Positions 33,232-41,751 of a DNA stretch of 64,000 bases are shown one piece after another. The stretch's first letter is position 1. Each line of letters begins with the position of its first letter. Source of the stretch: Curtobacterium sp. VKM Ac-2865 (GTDB lineage: Bacteria > Actinomycetota > Actinomycetes > Actinomycetales > Microbacteriaceae); contig NZ_JADKRZ010000002.1 in the NCBI RefSeq assembly GCF_015350905.1, positions 124,001 to 188,000 on the forward strand, written 5' to 3'. The position numbers were made by a program, and so were the translations under genes. The notes beneath the pieces were generated by a model. That model worked only from the letters and a program-made list of their open reading frames with translations. It was not told where the DNA came from and ran no database searches.

Positions 33232-34160
33232 CGCCCACCGGGCCCCGGCTGGTGCAGCCGCTCGGCCGCGGTCGCCCGCACCGCGTCCGTCACCCGCTCC
33301 AGCAACGGGGACGCCAGGTTCCACCGCTGCCACCAGAGCGCGACGTCAGCGCGCCGACCGGGCGTGAGCTCGACCAGGGCTCCCTGCGCCAGGGCGTCGA
33401 GACACTGGGCCTCCGGCAGGAGCCCCCACCCGAAGCCGAGCGCCACCGCCCGGGCGAAGTCCGCTGACGTGGGGACGAAGTGCCGCGGACCGCGCGGGGC
33501 GTGCCCGACGACCCGGCGCAGGAAGCCCTGCTGCAGGTCGTCGTCGTTGTCGTAGTCCACGAGCGGCACCTCGTCGAGCCGCTGTAGCATCCGCCGCTCG
33601 GAGTCGGCACCGCCCAGGTACCGGGCGACGAACGCGGGCGAGGCCACCGCCCGGTAGCGGTCGACGCCGAGCGGCACCGACGAGCAGCCCTGCACGGGGT
33701 CGGACTCCGCCGTGACCGCCGCCATCACCGTGCCGGAGCGCAGGAGCTCGGCCGTGCGGTCCTGGTCCTCGCGGTGCAGGTCGAAGACCACCTCGGTGTC
33801 ACGACGGACGATCGCCAGGGCGTCGAGGAACCACGTGCCGAGTGAGTCGGCGTTCACCGCGAGCGGGATCGACGGCACAGGGTCCTCGTCGCCGGATGCG
33901 GCACCGCCGAGCTCGCGCGCCGTCTCCTCGTCGAGCAGGCGGACCTGCCGGGCATGGCGCAGCACGACGGCCCCGTCGGGCGTCGGCACGATCGGCGTCG
34001 TCCGCTGCAGCAGCACCCTGCCGACGAGCTGCTCCATCGCCTTGATCCGCTGCGAGACAGCCGACGGGGTGATCGACAGCGCCTGGGCCGCAGCGTCGAA
34101 GGTGCCGAGGTCGACGGCCGTCAGCAGGGTCTCGAGGTGTTCACGCTGGAAGCGGAGCAT
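33213..34160 (-). CDS. lysG: LysR-family regulator of basic amino-acid export (LysG/ArgP type)
   Basis: 315 aa. The N-terminal winged helix is clear (FDAAAQALSITPSAVSQRIKAMEQ), followed by a type-2 periplasmic-binding fold. The full-length resemblance to ArgP/IciA/LysG and its position divergent from a LysE exporter make it the likely lysine/arginine-sensing activator of lysE. The 68-bp intergenic space should hold the operator; I did not resolve a clear T-N11-A site. Confidence 0.92.
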   Translation of the reverse strand: MLRFQREHLETLLTAVDLGTFDAAAQALSITPSAVSQRIKAMEQLVGRVLLQRTTPIVPTPDGAVVLRHARQVRLLDEETARELGGAASGDEDPVPSIPLAVNADSLGTWFLDALAIVRRDTEVVFDLHREDQDRTAELLRSGTVMAAVTAESDPVQGCSSVPLGVDRYRAVASPAFVARYLGGADSERRMLQRLDEVPLVDYDNDDDLQQGFLRRVVGHAPRGPRHFVPTSADFARAVALGFGWGLLPEAQCLDALAQGALVELTPGRRADVALWWQRWNLASPLLERVTDAVRATAAERLHQPGPGGRQTVAR

Positions 34161-34228
34161 GAGCCGAGCTTACGGTGCGACAGGAACGTGAGCTGTCCTG
34201 TACCGCCGAGACCTCGTACGGTCGTCGT

Positions 34229-34984
34229 GTGACCGTCCTGCTCCCCGTCCTCTCCGGCCTCGGTACCGGGCTCGCCCTCATCGTGGCCATCGGCGTGCAG
34301 AACACGTACCTGCTCCGGCTGGCCGTGACCGCCCGCGTCCAGGTGGTGGCGGCAGCGGTGCTGGTGTGCGCGGTGTCGGACGCGCTGCTCATCCTGGCGG
34401 GGGTGCTCGGCGTCGGGGCCGTGGTCGAGCGGTTCCCCGCGGCGCTCGTCGTGATCCGGTACGTCGGGGCGGCGTTCCTGCTGACCTACGGGGTGCTGGC
34501 GGCGCGGCGGGCGCTGCGCCCGTCGGGCGAGGCGATCCGGGTCGCGGCCGAGGACGACGGGGTCGCCGTGGTGGGGGTGGCTGCGGGAGCGGGGGTGCGC
34601 GACGCCGGCGCACCGGGCGCGCCCCACGCTGGTCCGCAGCCGGCGGGGCGGAGTCGGACCGAGCCTCCAAGGCGGAGCAGCCGGACGGCACCAGCCATGC
34701 GCACCGCGGTGCTCACCATGCTCGTCTTCACGTGGGCCAACCCGCACGTCTACCTGGACACGCTCGTGTTCCTCGGGTCCGTGGCGAACCAGCAGGGCGT
34801 CGACGACCGCTGGTGGTGGACGATCGGCGCGGTCGCCGCGAGCTGCCTGTGGTTCGGGGCGCTGGGGTTCGGCGGGCGACTGCTCCGGCCGCTCTTCGCG
34901 CGGCCGGCGACCTGGCGGGTGTTCGACGGGTGCGTGGCCGTGGTCATGCTCGTGTTCGGCGTGCTGCTGGTCGTCGGCGCCTGA
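34229..34984 (+). CDS. lysE: LysE/ArgO-family basic amino-acid exporter
   Basis: 251 aa, about six helices. The N-terminal GLGTGLALIVAIGVQNTYLL and later FTWANPHVYLDT motifs are family hallmarks. It exports lysine/arginine when intracellular levels are high. Unusually, the cytoplasmic loop after helix 3 carries a Gly/Pro/Ala/Arg-rich insertion of about 60 residues (around residues 105-155). The GTG start at 34229 lies 6 nt after TACGGT, a leaderless arrangement. Confidence 0.93.
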   Translation: MTVLLPVLSGLGTGLALIVAIGVQNTYLLRLAVTARVQVVAAAVLVCAVSDALLILAGVLGVGAVVERFPAALVVIRYVGAAFLLTYGVLAARRALRPSGEAIRVAAEDDGVAVVGVAAGAGVRDAGAPGAPHAGPQPAGRSRTEPPRRSSRTAPAMRTAVLTMLVFTWANPHVYLDTLVFLGSVANQQGVDDRWWWTIGAVAASCLWFGALGFGGRLLRPLFARPATWRVFDGCVAVVMLVFGVLLVVGA

Positions 34985-35029
34985 CGGGCGCGCGCGGCAT
35001 GGACGGGCGCGCGGCTCGGGCTGCCGCCG

Positions 35030-35089
35030 CGCAACGGACAACGGCTCGCGCCACCGAAGTCGGTGGCGCGAGCCGTTGTTGATGGTGCG
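35030..35089. repeat. Palindromic element between lysE and permease, also a likely terminator
   Basis: A 20-bp perfect stem (35038-35057 with 35060-35079) has loop AG and a core CTCGCGCCACCGA. CGCA / TGCG outer arms lie at 35030-35033 and 35086-35089. The same architecture and core recur at 47307-47368. It lies between convergent genes, so it may terminate both, but its outer arms and recurrence suggest a repeat family. Confidence 0.75.
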
Positions 35090-35153
35090 GATCCGATCCG
35101 CGCCAGCCCGAGCCGCGCCGGTACCGCGCCGCCAGCGCCTCCCGCGCGAGCCC

Positions 35154-36629
35154 CTACTGCTCCCGGCGCCCCACCCGGCTGTGACTGCGGCTGTACCCGA
35201 AGTAGATCGCGAAGCCGATGACCAGCCAGACGACGAAGCGCAGCCAGGTCTCGACCTCGAGGTTGAGCATCAGCCAGAAGCAGAGCACGGCGGACAGGAT
35301 CGGGACCACGGGCGACCACGGCACCCGGAAGGACCGCGGTGCGTCCGGGCGCGACTTCCGCAGCACGATGATGCCGATCGACACGAGCACGAAGGCCGAC
35401 AGCGTGCCGATGTTGATCAGGCCCTCGAGCTTCTCGACCGGCGTGAACCCGGCGAGCACCGCCACCACGATCCCGGCGATGAGCTGCACCCGGACGGGCG
35501 TCTGCGTCTTCGGGTTCGTGACCGAGAACCAGCGGGGCAGCAGGCCGTCACGGCTCATCGAGAAGACGATGCGGGACAGGCCGAGGAGCAGCACCATGAC
35601 GACCGTGGTCAGGCCGATGAGCGAGCCGATCGCGATGATGCCGGCGGCCCACGGCAGGCCGACGATGTCGAAGGCCGAGGCCAGGGACGGAGCATCCTCT
35701 TGTGCGAGCTGCTTGTACGACACCATGCCCGTGATCACGATGCTGACGCCGACGTAGAGCAGCGTCACGATGCCGAGGCCGATGAAGATACCGCGGGGCA
35801 GGGTCTTCTGCGGGTTCTCGGTCTCCTCGGCGCTGGTCGCGACGACGTCGAAGCCGATGAACGCGAAGAACACCAGTGACGCGGCGGCGAGCAGCCCGAA
35901 GACGCCGTACTGCGCGGGCTCGGAGCCGGTGGCGAAGGACACGAGGGACTGGGTCCAGACGCTGCCTTCCGCGCCCTTCGACGGCTCGGCGGCGGGGATG
36001 AACGGGGTGAAGTTCGCGGCCTTGACGAAGAAGGCGCCGACGACGATGACGAACAGGACGATCGCGACCTTGATGACCGTGATCACCGCGGACACGCGGC
36101 TGGACAGGCGGGTGCCGAACGCGAGCAGCGCGGTGAAGATGCCGACGATGAGCACCGGGCCCCAGGTGAAGCCGATCGGCCCGATCGCGATGGTGCTCGG
36201 CAGCGTGATGCCGAACACGTCGAACGCGGTGCTGAGGTAGATGCCCCAGTACTTCGCGATCACGGCGCTGGCGGTCAGGGTCTCGAGGATCAGGTCCCAG
36301 CCGACGATCCACGCGAGCAGCTCGCCCATGGTGGCGTAGGTGAACGTGTACGCCGACCCGGCGACGGGGATCGTCGAGGCGAACTCGGCGTAGCACATGA
36401 TCGCCAGGCCACACGTGACGGCAGCGAGCAGGAACGACACGATGACGCCGGGGCCGGCGAAGTTCGCCGCGGCGTTCGCACCGACCGAGAAGATGCCGGC
36501 ACCGACCGCCACGGCGATGCCCATCGCGGCGATGTCGAAGGTCTTCAGGGAGCGCTTGAGCGAGCGGCCCTGTTCGTCGGCGTCGGCCAGCGAGGCCTCG
36601 ATCGACTTCGTGCGGAGCAAGGATGCCAT
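35154..36629 (-). CDS. APC-superfamily amino-acid permease (CAT type)
   Basis: 491 aa with about 13 hydrophobic helices. The start of the core (TFDIAAMGIAVAVGAGIFSVG) carries the GAGIF substrate loop, followed by AEFASTIPVAGSAYTF and the helix-6 motif FFAFIGFDVVATSAEET. The best fit is the cationic amino-acid transporter group. It takes up an amino acid with protons; specificity is not visible. It may complement the adjacent LysE exporter, but the genes are convergent and not co-transcribed. Confidence 0.93.
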   Translation of the reverse strand: MASLLRTKSIEASLADADEQGRSLKRSLKTFDIAAMGIAVAVGAGIFSVGANAAANFAGPGVIVSFLLAAVTCGLAIMCYAEFASTIPVAGSAYTFTYATMGELLAWIVGWDLILETLTASAVIAKYWGIYLSTAFDVFGITLPSTIAIGPIGFTWGPVLIVGIFTALLAFGTRLSSRVSAVITVIKVAIVLFVIVVGAFFVKAANFTPFIPAAEPSKGAEGSVWTQSLVSFATGSEPAQYGVFGLLAAASLVFFAFIGFDVVATSAEETENPQKTLPRGIFIGLGIVTLLYVGVSIVITGMVSYKQLAQEDAPSLASAFDIVGLPWAAGIIAIGSLIGLTTVVMVLLLGLSRIVFSMSRDGLLPRWFSVTNPKTQTPVRVQLIAGIVVAVLAGFTPVEKLEGLINIGTLSAFVLVSIGIIVLRKSRPDAPRSFRVPWSPVVPILSAVLCFWLMLNLEVETWLRFVVWLVIGFAIYFGYSRSHSRVGRREQ

Positions 36630-36777
36630 GGGGTCGTTCCCGTCATCGGCTGGCGTGGGACCCCGGAAGCGTAGTGGTGTCCCGACGCGAGGCGCAAACA
36701 GATGACGACGCCCGGATCGCGCGAGGCTGCGGTCCGGCTGGTGGCCTGCTGCACCCGGACGGGAGGCTCGGCCCGGC

Positions 36778-37650
36778 TCAGGCGGACCGGCGCCAGTCCG
36801 CCAGGAACCGGGCTCCGGCGTCGTCGTGGATGACGCCGTCGGCAGCGGTGAGGACCGGGTACGGCGTCGCCGGGACCCCGTCGGACGGTCGGACGTCGAC
36901 GTGCGCCACGTCGTGGCCGTTCGCGTGCAGCCAGTCGGCCATCGCGTAGTCGCTGCGCGAGTCGCCCATCGTGCGCCAGGTCAGCGGGAGCTCGCCGTCC
37001 TCGGCCAGGAGCTCGAGGGAGCGCTCGGCGCCCATGTCCTTGCCGCTGCGGTCGGACTCGACGTCCGTGGAGATGATCGTCGGGTCGATGCGCCACTGCA
37101 CGGCGCCGGACGCGTCGGGCCGGACGTCGTCGAGCCGGCGCACGCCGAGGCCACGCCGCACGAGCGCCGCCATCGCCTTCGCGTCGAAGTCGGGCTGCCG
37201 CGCCAGGTACGTGGCGTTCGGGACCTCGACGCGCTGCTCGATCGACACCATCGCGCGCTTGGTCTCGTCGAAGAACACCAGGTCGGCGTACTCGTCCCGC
37301 ACCAGCTCGCGCATCTCGTCGGCGTAGTCCCGCGGGAGTGCCAGGTCATCGGCGACCGTGACGTCGCCCATGCCGTCCGCGTACTGCGGGCCGATCGAGC
37401 ACCAGACGGCACCCTTCTCGCACACGGCGTGCACGCGGCCGCCGGGGGCGAGACCGCCCGCGAGCAGCGGACCCACGACCTGCTCGCGGATGAAGGCGTC
37501 GCTCCGACCGGTGTTGAACACGACCGGGATCCCCTCGGCGGCGAGCGCGATGAGGTCCTCGATGATGCTGGGGATCGCGATGGTGCGGGAGACGGGACTG
37601 GCGATGGGGCCGTCGACGTCCAGCAGGAGTCCGAGTCGGGGTGCGCTCAC
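36778..37650 (-). CDS. HAD-superfamily hydrolase, Cof-like
   Basis: 290 aa. HAD motifs: LLLDVDGPIASP (nucleophile Asp12, next acidic Asp14), a Thr in FNTGRSDAF, Lys in SGKDMGAERSL and the acidic motif GDSRSDYAMADW. A large C2-type cap lies between motifs II and III. It dephosphorylates an unknown small molecule. The start is GTG at 37650. It lies 50 bp after an alpha/beta hydrolase in the same direction and could be co-transcribed. Confidence 0.86.
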   Translation of the reverse strand: MSAPRLGLLLDVDGPIASPVSRTIAIPSIIEDLIALAAEGIPVVFNTGRSDAFIREQVVGPLLAGGLAPGGRVHAVCEKGAVWCSIGPQYADGMGDVTVADDLALPRDYADEMRELVRDEYADLVFFDETKRAMVSIEQRVEVPNATYLARQPDFDAKAMAALVRRGLGVRRLDDVRPDASGAVQWRIDPTIISTDVESDRSGKDMGAERSLELLAEDGELPLTWRTMGDSRSDYAMADWLHANGHDVAHVDVRPSDGVPATPYPVLTAADGVIHDDAGARFLADWRRSA

Positions 37651-37699
37651 GGGTCCATCCTCGCAGCACCGTGGGCCGCGGTGGGCGTCCGCCGCGGGC

Positions 37700-38509
37700 T
37701 CAGTGCTGCGCCTCCCGGATGCGGTCGAGCAGGGCGGCGATGGCCTGGGCGTCGGGCACGTGGCCCTGCCCGGGGACGACGATGTGGTCGGACCCCGGGA
37801 TCGCCTCGGCCGCCGCGCGGGCAGCCGGGCCCATCCAGTCCGGGGACTCGGTGCCCGAGGCGACGAGCACGGGGACGCCGACCGCTGCGAGCACCCGCTC
37901 CGGGATCGCGAGGCCGTTCAGCATGCGGACGTCCCGCGGGAGCACGTGCGCGTCGGCGAGCAGGGCCCGCCACAGTGCCGGCTTCAGGCGGAGGCCGGCG
38001 ATCTGCCCCATCGGGATGCCGAGCACCTGCGCCAGGAACGAGCGGACGGCGGCACCGCGGCGACCGGCCGACACGTGTTCGTCGAGGGTGTCCGCGAAGA
38101 CGACGTCCTCGGCGTGCGGGTCGACGCTCGCGCGGTAGGGCGGCTCCCAGAGCAGGGCCCCGTCGAGCGGGACACCGGCCGCGATGCCGTGCAGGACCAC
38201 GCCCACGCCCACGCAGACCCCGAGGCCGGTGACCGGTCCGTCGACGCTCTCGACGACGGCCCGGAGGTCGTCGGACTCCCGCTCGATCGTCCACGGGTCG
38301 GTGTCGCCGCTCGCACCCCGGCCACGACGGTCGTACGTGACCACCCGGTGCCGCTCGGCGAGGACGTCCGAGAGGGCCTGGATGGACGGTGTGCCACGGT
38401 GGTCGAAGGCCCCGGCCACGACGACGACGGCAGGACCGCTGCCCACCTCGGTCACCGCGAGCGCGGTGCCGTCGGCAGAGGTGACCGTTCGGTCGACCGG
38501 AGCGTTCAT
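37700..38509 (-). CDS. Alpha/beta hydrolase with Cys at the nucleophile position
   Basis: 269 aa. The fold is recognisable: GSGPAVVVVAGAFDHRG, YDRRGRGASGDTDPW, the acid-region VLVASGTESPDW and the His in VVPGQGHVPDA. At the nucleophile elbow, where Gly-x-Ser-x-Gly is expected, the sequence reads GVCVG, so Ser is replaced by Cys as in dienelactone hydrolases. Activity could be retained, altered or lost. It is probably co-transcribed with the HAD gene downstream. Confidence 0.85.
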   Translation of the reverse strand: MNAPVDRTVTSADGTALAVTEVGSGPAVVVVAGAFDHRGTPSIQALSDVLAERHRVVTYDRRGRGASGDTDPWTIERESDDLRAVVESVDGPVTGLGVCVGVGVVLHGIAAGVPLDGALLWEPPYRASVDPHAEDVVFADTLDEHVSAGRRGAAVRSFLAQVLGIPMGQIAGLRLKPALWRALLADAHVLPRDVRMLNGLAIPERVLAAVGVPVLVASGTESPDWMGPAARAAAEAIPGSDHIVVPGQGHVPDAQAIAALLDRIREAQH

Positions 38510-38695
38510 GGGGTCCTTCGAGGTGTGTCGACGACGCTGCGTCGGGCCCTCGAGTGGGCCGTGCGGATGTCGGTGGTCCGAGTGTGACAGTTCGCACGTG
38601 GTACGTCTCCCCCCGCTTCCAGGGGCAGACGCGGCGCTCGGCCCCTCGACGCGGGTGGTGTCGAGGGCGGTGTCGCGGGCGGTGCGGGTGCCTCG

Positions 38696-39208
38696 CTAGA
38701 CGAGCGCGGTGGTGCCCACGGCCTCACGTTCGAGCAGGGAGCGCTTGACGTCGAGCCCCCACGCGAAGCCGCCGAGCGAGCCGTCCGACCGGAGGACCCG
38801 GTGGCACGGCACGAACAGCGCCGGGGCGTTCCTGGCGCAGACGCTGGCAGCAGCCCGCACGGCGTCCGGTCGGCCCATCGCCGCCGCGAGCTCGGTGTAG
38901 GTGAGGGTCGACCCCGCGGGGATGAGGCGGAGCTGCCGCCAGCCCTCGGTCGAGAGCTCGGTGCCGACCTGACGTACCGGCACGTGCATCGCCGGCTCGA
39001 TCTCGCCCGCGTAGAAGGCGTCGACGGCCTCGGCGGAGGACACCGTGCCCGTCGACACGTGCGCGGGGCGGTGCTGCGCGGGGATGCGGGCCAGGATGCG
39101 GTCGAACGAGTCCGTCCAGCCCGAGGCGAGCACGCGCCCCTGCACGTCTTCGAGCACGGTGAAGGACCCGTCGGGGGTGTGGAGTGTGGAGATCACGGCG
39201 TCGGTCAT
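38696..39208 (-). CDS. ogt: Methylated-DNA--protein-cysteine S-methyltransferase
   Basis: 170 aa. The active-site PCHRV is present, preceded by ARNAPALFV, with YTELAAAMGRPDAVRAAA before it. This is the O6-alkylguanine transferase domain; it repairs O6-methylguanine by irreversible transfer to Cys. The ATG overlaps the stop of the ada-alkA gene (ATGA), so it is a coupled repair operon. Confidence 0.95.
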   Translation of the reverse strand: MTDAVISTLHTPDGSFTVLEDVQGRVLASGWTDSFDRILARIPAQHRPAHVSTGTVSSAEAVDAFYAGEIEPAMHVPVRQVGTELSTEGWRQLRLIPAGSTLTYTELAAAMGRPDAVRAAASVCARNAPALFVPCHRVLRSDGSLGGFAWGLDVKRSLLEREAVGTTALV

Positions 39209-40755
39209 GGGGTGTCCTTCCGGGAGTTGATGTGGGCGGCACGAGCGGCTGCCGTGGCGCGGTCGACGATCGGCCGCCAGCAGTGCATCGTGAGGTAGCT
39301 CCGCCAGGGCGCCACCTGCTCCGACCATAGGGAGAGCTCACGCGCCGCACCGGGCAGCCCGAGTTCCTGTGCACCGTTCCGCACGGCGAGGTCGCTGTGG
39401 AGGAACACGTCCGGGTGGTGCCGGACCCGGAGCGCGACGTAGTCCGCCGTCCACGGCCCGATGCCCTTGACGGCGAGGAGCCCGCTGCGGAGCTCGTCGA
39501 GCGACTGTCCGCCGTGCACGACGAGCGACCCGTCGGCGAGCGCTCCCGCGACCCGGATGATCGTGTCCACGCGGGCGGCCGGCCCACGCAGGACCTCGTG
39601 CCCCGACGCCGCGATGACGGCGGCGGACGGGAAGAGCAGTCCGTCCGGGGCGATCGCCGTCGGGACCGGAGCCCCGAGCGCCGCGACCAACCGCGTCTGC
39701 GCCGTGCGGGCCGCGGCGACGGACACCTGCTGGCCGATCAGGGTGCGGAACACGATCTCGTGCGCGTCGACCGCACCCGGCAACCGGAGCCCGGGGACAC
39801 GGGCGACGGCGGGGGCCAGCGCGGGCACGGCCCCGAGGACGGCGTCCACCGCGACCGGGTCGGCGTCGAGGTCGAACAGCGCCCGCACCCGCGCGACGAG
39901 CGTCGGCAGGTCGCCGAGGTCCGTCACCCGCACGGTCAGGTCGATGCCGGCCCTGGGGCCGGCCGCGTCGGGGAGGGCGGCCGACGCGCGGAACCAGCCA
40001 GGGCCTCCCGGCAGGTCGACGAACCGTTCGTAGGCGGTGACGACACCGGCATCGGAGGTGACCACCCGCTCCAGGCCGGCGAGCGCATGCAGTGCGTGCC
40101 AGTCCAGCAGGCCCTGCGCGTCGAACGGCGGGCGCGCCGGCAGGTGCACGTGCAGGCCTCCGTCGGGCGCGGGGAGCTCGCGGCGCCTGGCGCGGAGTTC
40201 CGTCGGGGTGAGGGCGAAGACCTCGCGCACCGTGTCGTTGAACTGGCGGACGCTCGTGAAGCCCGCGGCGAAGGCGACGTCGGCGATCGGCAGGTCCGAC
40301 GAGGTCAGCAGCGTGCGCGCGGTCTGTGCCCGGTGCGCTCGGCTGAGGGCCTTCGGGCCGGCGCCGAGTTCCTCGGTGAGGATGCGGCCGAGCTGTCGTT
40401 CCGAGTAGCCGACGCGGGCGGCGAGGCCGGGCACGCCCTCCCGCTCGACGACGCCGTCGAGGACCAGGCGCATCGCGCGGCCGGCGACGTCCTCGCGCAG
40501 GTCCCACTCGGGGCTGCCGGGCGTCGCCTCGGGCAGGCAGCGCTTGCACGCGCGGAAGCCCGCGAGGTGCGCGGCGGCACTCGTGCGGTAGAAGGTGACG
40601 CCCGTCGACCGCGGTGTGCGCGCGGGGCAGCTCGGCCGGCAGTAGATGCCCGTCGAGTGCACGGCGGTGACGAACTGGCCGTCGAACCGGGCGTCGCGCG
40701 ACGCGGCGATGCGGTGGCGCTCGGCGTGCAGCGCGTCGGGGTCGGAGGTGGCCAT
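39205..40755 (-). CDS. Ada regulatory domain fused to AlkA glycosylase
   Basis: 516 aa, three modules. The N-terminal Ada zinc domain has Cys39, Cys43, Cys70 and Cys73 (YCRPSC, CKRC), where the first is the methyl-acceptor. An AraC-type helix-turn-helix follows (DVAFAAGFTSVRQFNDTVRE). The C-terminal AlkA part has the helix-hairpin-helix GIGPWTADYVALR and the catalytic Asp in FLHSDLAVR. It should sense phosphotriester damage, activate its own operon and excise 3-methyladenine. The ATG at 40755 begins MATSDPDALH. ogt follows with a 4-nt overlap. Confidence 0.94.
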   Translation of the reverse strand: MATSDPDALHAERHRIAASRDARFDGQFVTAVHSTGIYCRPSCPARTPRSTGVTFYRTSAAAHLAGFRACKRCLPEATPGSPEWDLREDVAGRAMRLVLDGVVEREGVPGLAARVGYSERQLGRILTEELGAGPKALSRAHRAQTARTLLTSSDLPIADVAFAAGFTSVRQFNDTVREVFALTPTELRARRRELPAPDGGLHVHLPARPPFDAQGLLDWHALHALAGLERVVTSDAGVVTAYERFVDLPGGPGWFRASAALPDAAGPRAGIDLTVRVTDLGDLPTLVARVRALFDLDADPVAVDAVLGAVPALAPAVARVPGLRLPGAVDAHEIVFRTLIGQQVSVAAARTAQTRLVAALGAPVPTAIAPDGLLFPSAAVIAASGHEVLRGPAARVDTIIRVAGALADGSLVVHGGQSLDELRSGLLAVKGIGPWTADYVALRVRHHPDVFLHSDLAVRNGAQELGLPGAARELSLWSEQVAPWRSYLTMHCWRPIVDRATAAARAAHINSRKDTP

Positions 40756-40881
40756 GTCGGTCAGCCTGACACGGGCCACCGTCACACAACTGGCGGGAAT
40801 CGGACGGGGTGGTGGGGCGTGGGGTTCGCACGGTGCGCGGGTGTTCGCGTGGTGCGAGGTCGGCCACCCCGTGCGGTGCGA

Positions 40882-41139
40882 CGAGCTCGCACGGAGTTGC
40901 CGAGCTCGCACGGAGTTGCCGAGCTCGCACGGCTCCGGGCAGTGGCGCGGTGCGAGGTTCTCGTCGAGACACCCCTGTCTGCACGAGACGCCCCCGAGTC
41001 GTCGAGACGCCGCCGAAATCCGCGGCGTCTCGACGCGATCGCGGCGTCTCAGCCAGACACCGGCGTCTCACCCGGCGCCGCCCGGGACACCCCTGTCTGC
41101 ACGGGACACCCCCCGTCTGCACGAGACGCCGGCGTCTCG
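40882..41139. repeat. Cluster of tandem and palindromic repeats upstream of MOSC gene
   Basis: The 426-bp gene-free space 40756-41181 is filled with repeats. CGAGCTCGCACGGAGTTGC occurs at 40882-40900 and 40901-40919, with a partial third copy. GACACCCCTGTCTGCACG occurs at 40968-40985 and 41086-41103, with a diverged third at 41105-41123. A perfect 13-bp stem GTCGAGACGCCGC lies at 41001-41034. An 18-bp perfect palindrome CGAGACGCCGGCGTCTCG lies at 41122-41139. GGCGTCTC recurs between. I see no gene in it. Confidence 0.85.
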
Positions 41140-41181
41140 AGGCGCGCACTACGGACGGGAGGCTCGGCTAGCGTCGTCCGC

Positions 41182-41751
41182 ATGGCTCCCGGTCCCGACG
41201 CGGTCACCCCCGCAGTGCTGGGACACGTCACGCAGGTCGAGGTCGCGATGCTCCAGGTCTCCCGACGGCACCGCTACGAGGGACGGCCCGCCGACGGCGC
41301 ACTGCCCGCGGACGGGGACGAACTGCGCGACCGGGTCGAACTGCGCGCCGGCCTGGGGATCGTGGGCGACCGGTACTTCGCCGCGCGGGCGCACGTGCAC
41401 GCCTCGGTCACCGTGATCGGGCTCGAAGCGCTCGAGGACGTCGGCCGTGCACTCGGCGTCGAGCTCGACCCGACACGCACCCGGCGGAACCTCTACCTGC
41501 GCGGCATCGACGTCGAGGCGCTCCGTGGGGAGCCCTTCTCGCTCGACTCCGGCCACGGCCCCGTGCTGTTCCGCGGGTACCGCTCCGCGAACCCCTGCGC
41601 CTGGATGGACCACGAGATCGCGCCGGGCGCCTTCCGGGCGATGCGCGGACGGGGCGGGGTGCGGTGCGACCCGGAGTCCGACGGCGTGCTCAGCCTCGGT
41701 CCCGCGGTGCTCCACACGGCCCGCCCCGTGCCGGTTCTCCCTGCGCGCTAG
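41182..41751 (+). CDS. MOSC-domain protein
   Basis: 189 aa. The MOSC core shows in GLGIVGDRYFAARAHVHASVTVIG, RTRRNLYLRGIDVEAL and CAWMDHEIAPGA. MOSC proteins carry sulfur on a conserved Cys for molybdenum-cofactor-dependent detoxification; the C in NPCAWM fits the position. It lacks the N-terminal beta-barrel domain, so it is the short stand-alone form. TAGCGT lies 7 nt before the ATG. Its 3' end overlaps the DJ-1 gene by 4 nt. Confidence 0.85.
   Translation: MAPGPDAVTPAVLGHVTQVEVAMLQVSRRHRYEGRPADGALPADGDELRDRVELRAGLGIVGDRYFAARAHVHASVTVIGLEALEDVGRALGVELDPTRTRRNLYLRGIDVEALRGEPFSLDSGHGPVLFRGYRSANPCAWMDHEIAPGAFRAMRGRGGVRCDPESDGVLSLGPAVLHTARPVPVLPAR

Noticed and set aside
40882-41139. CRISPR array
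   Set aside because: Repeat spacing is irregular, the units are of several types and no cas genes are present.
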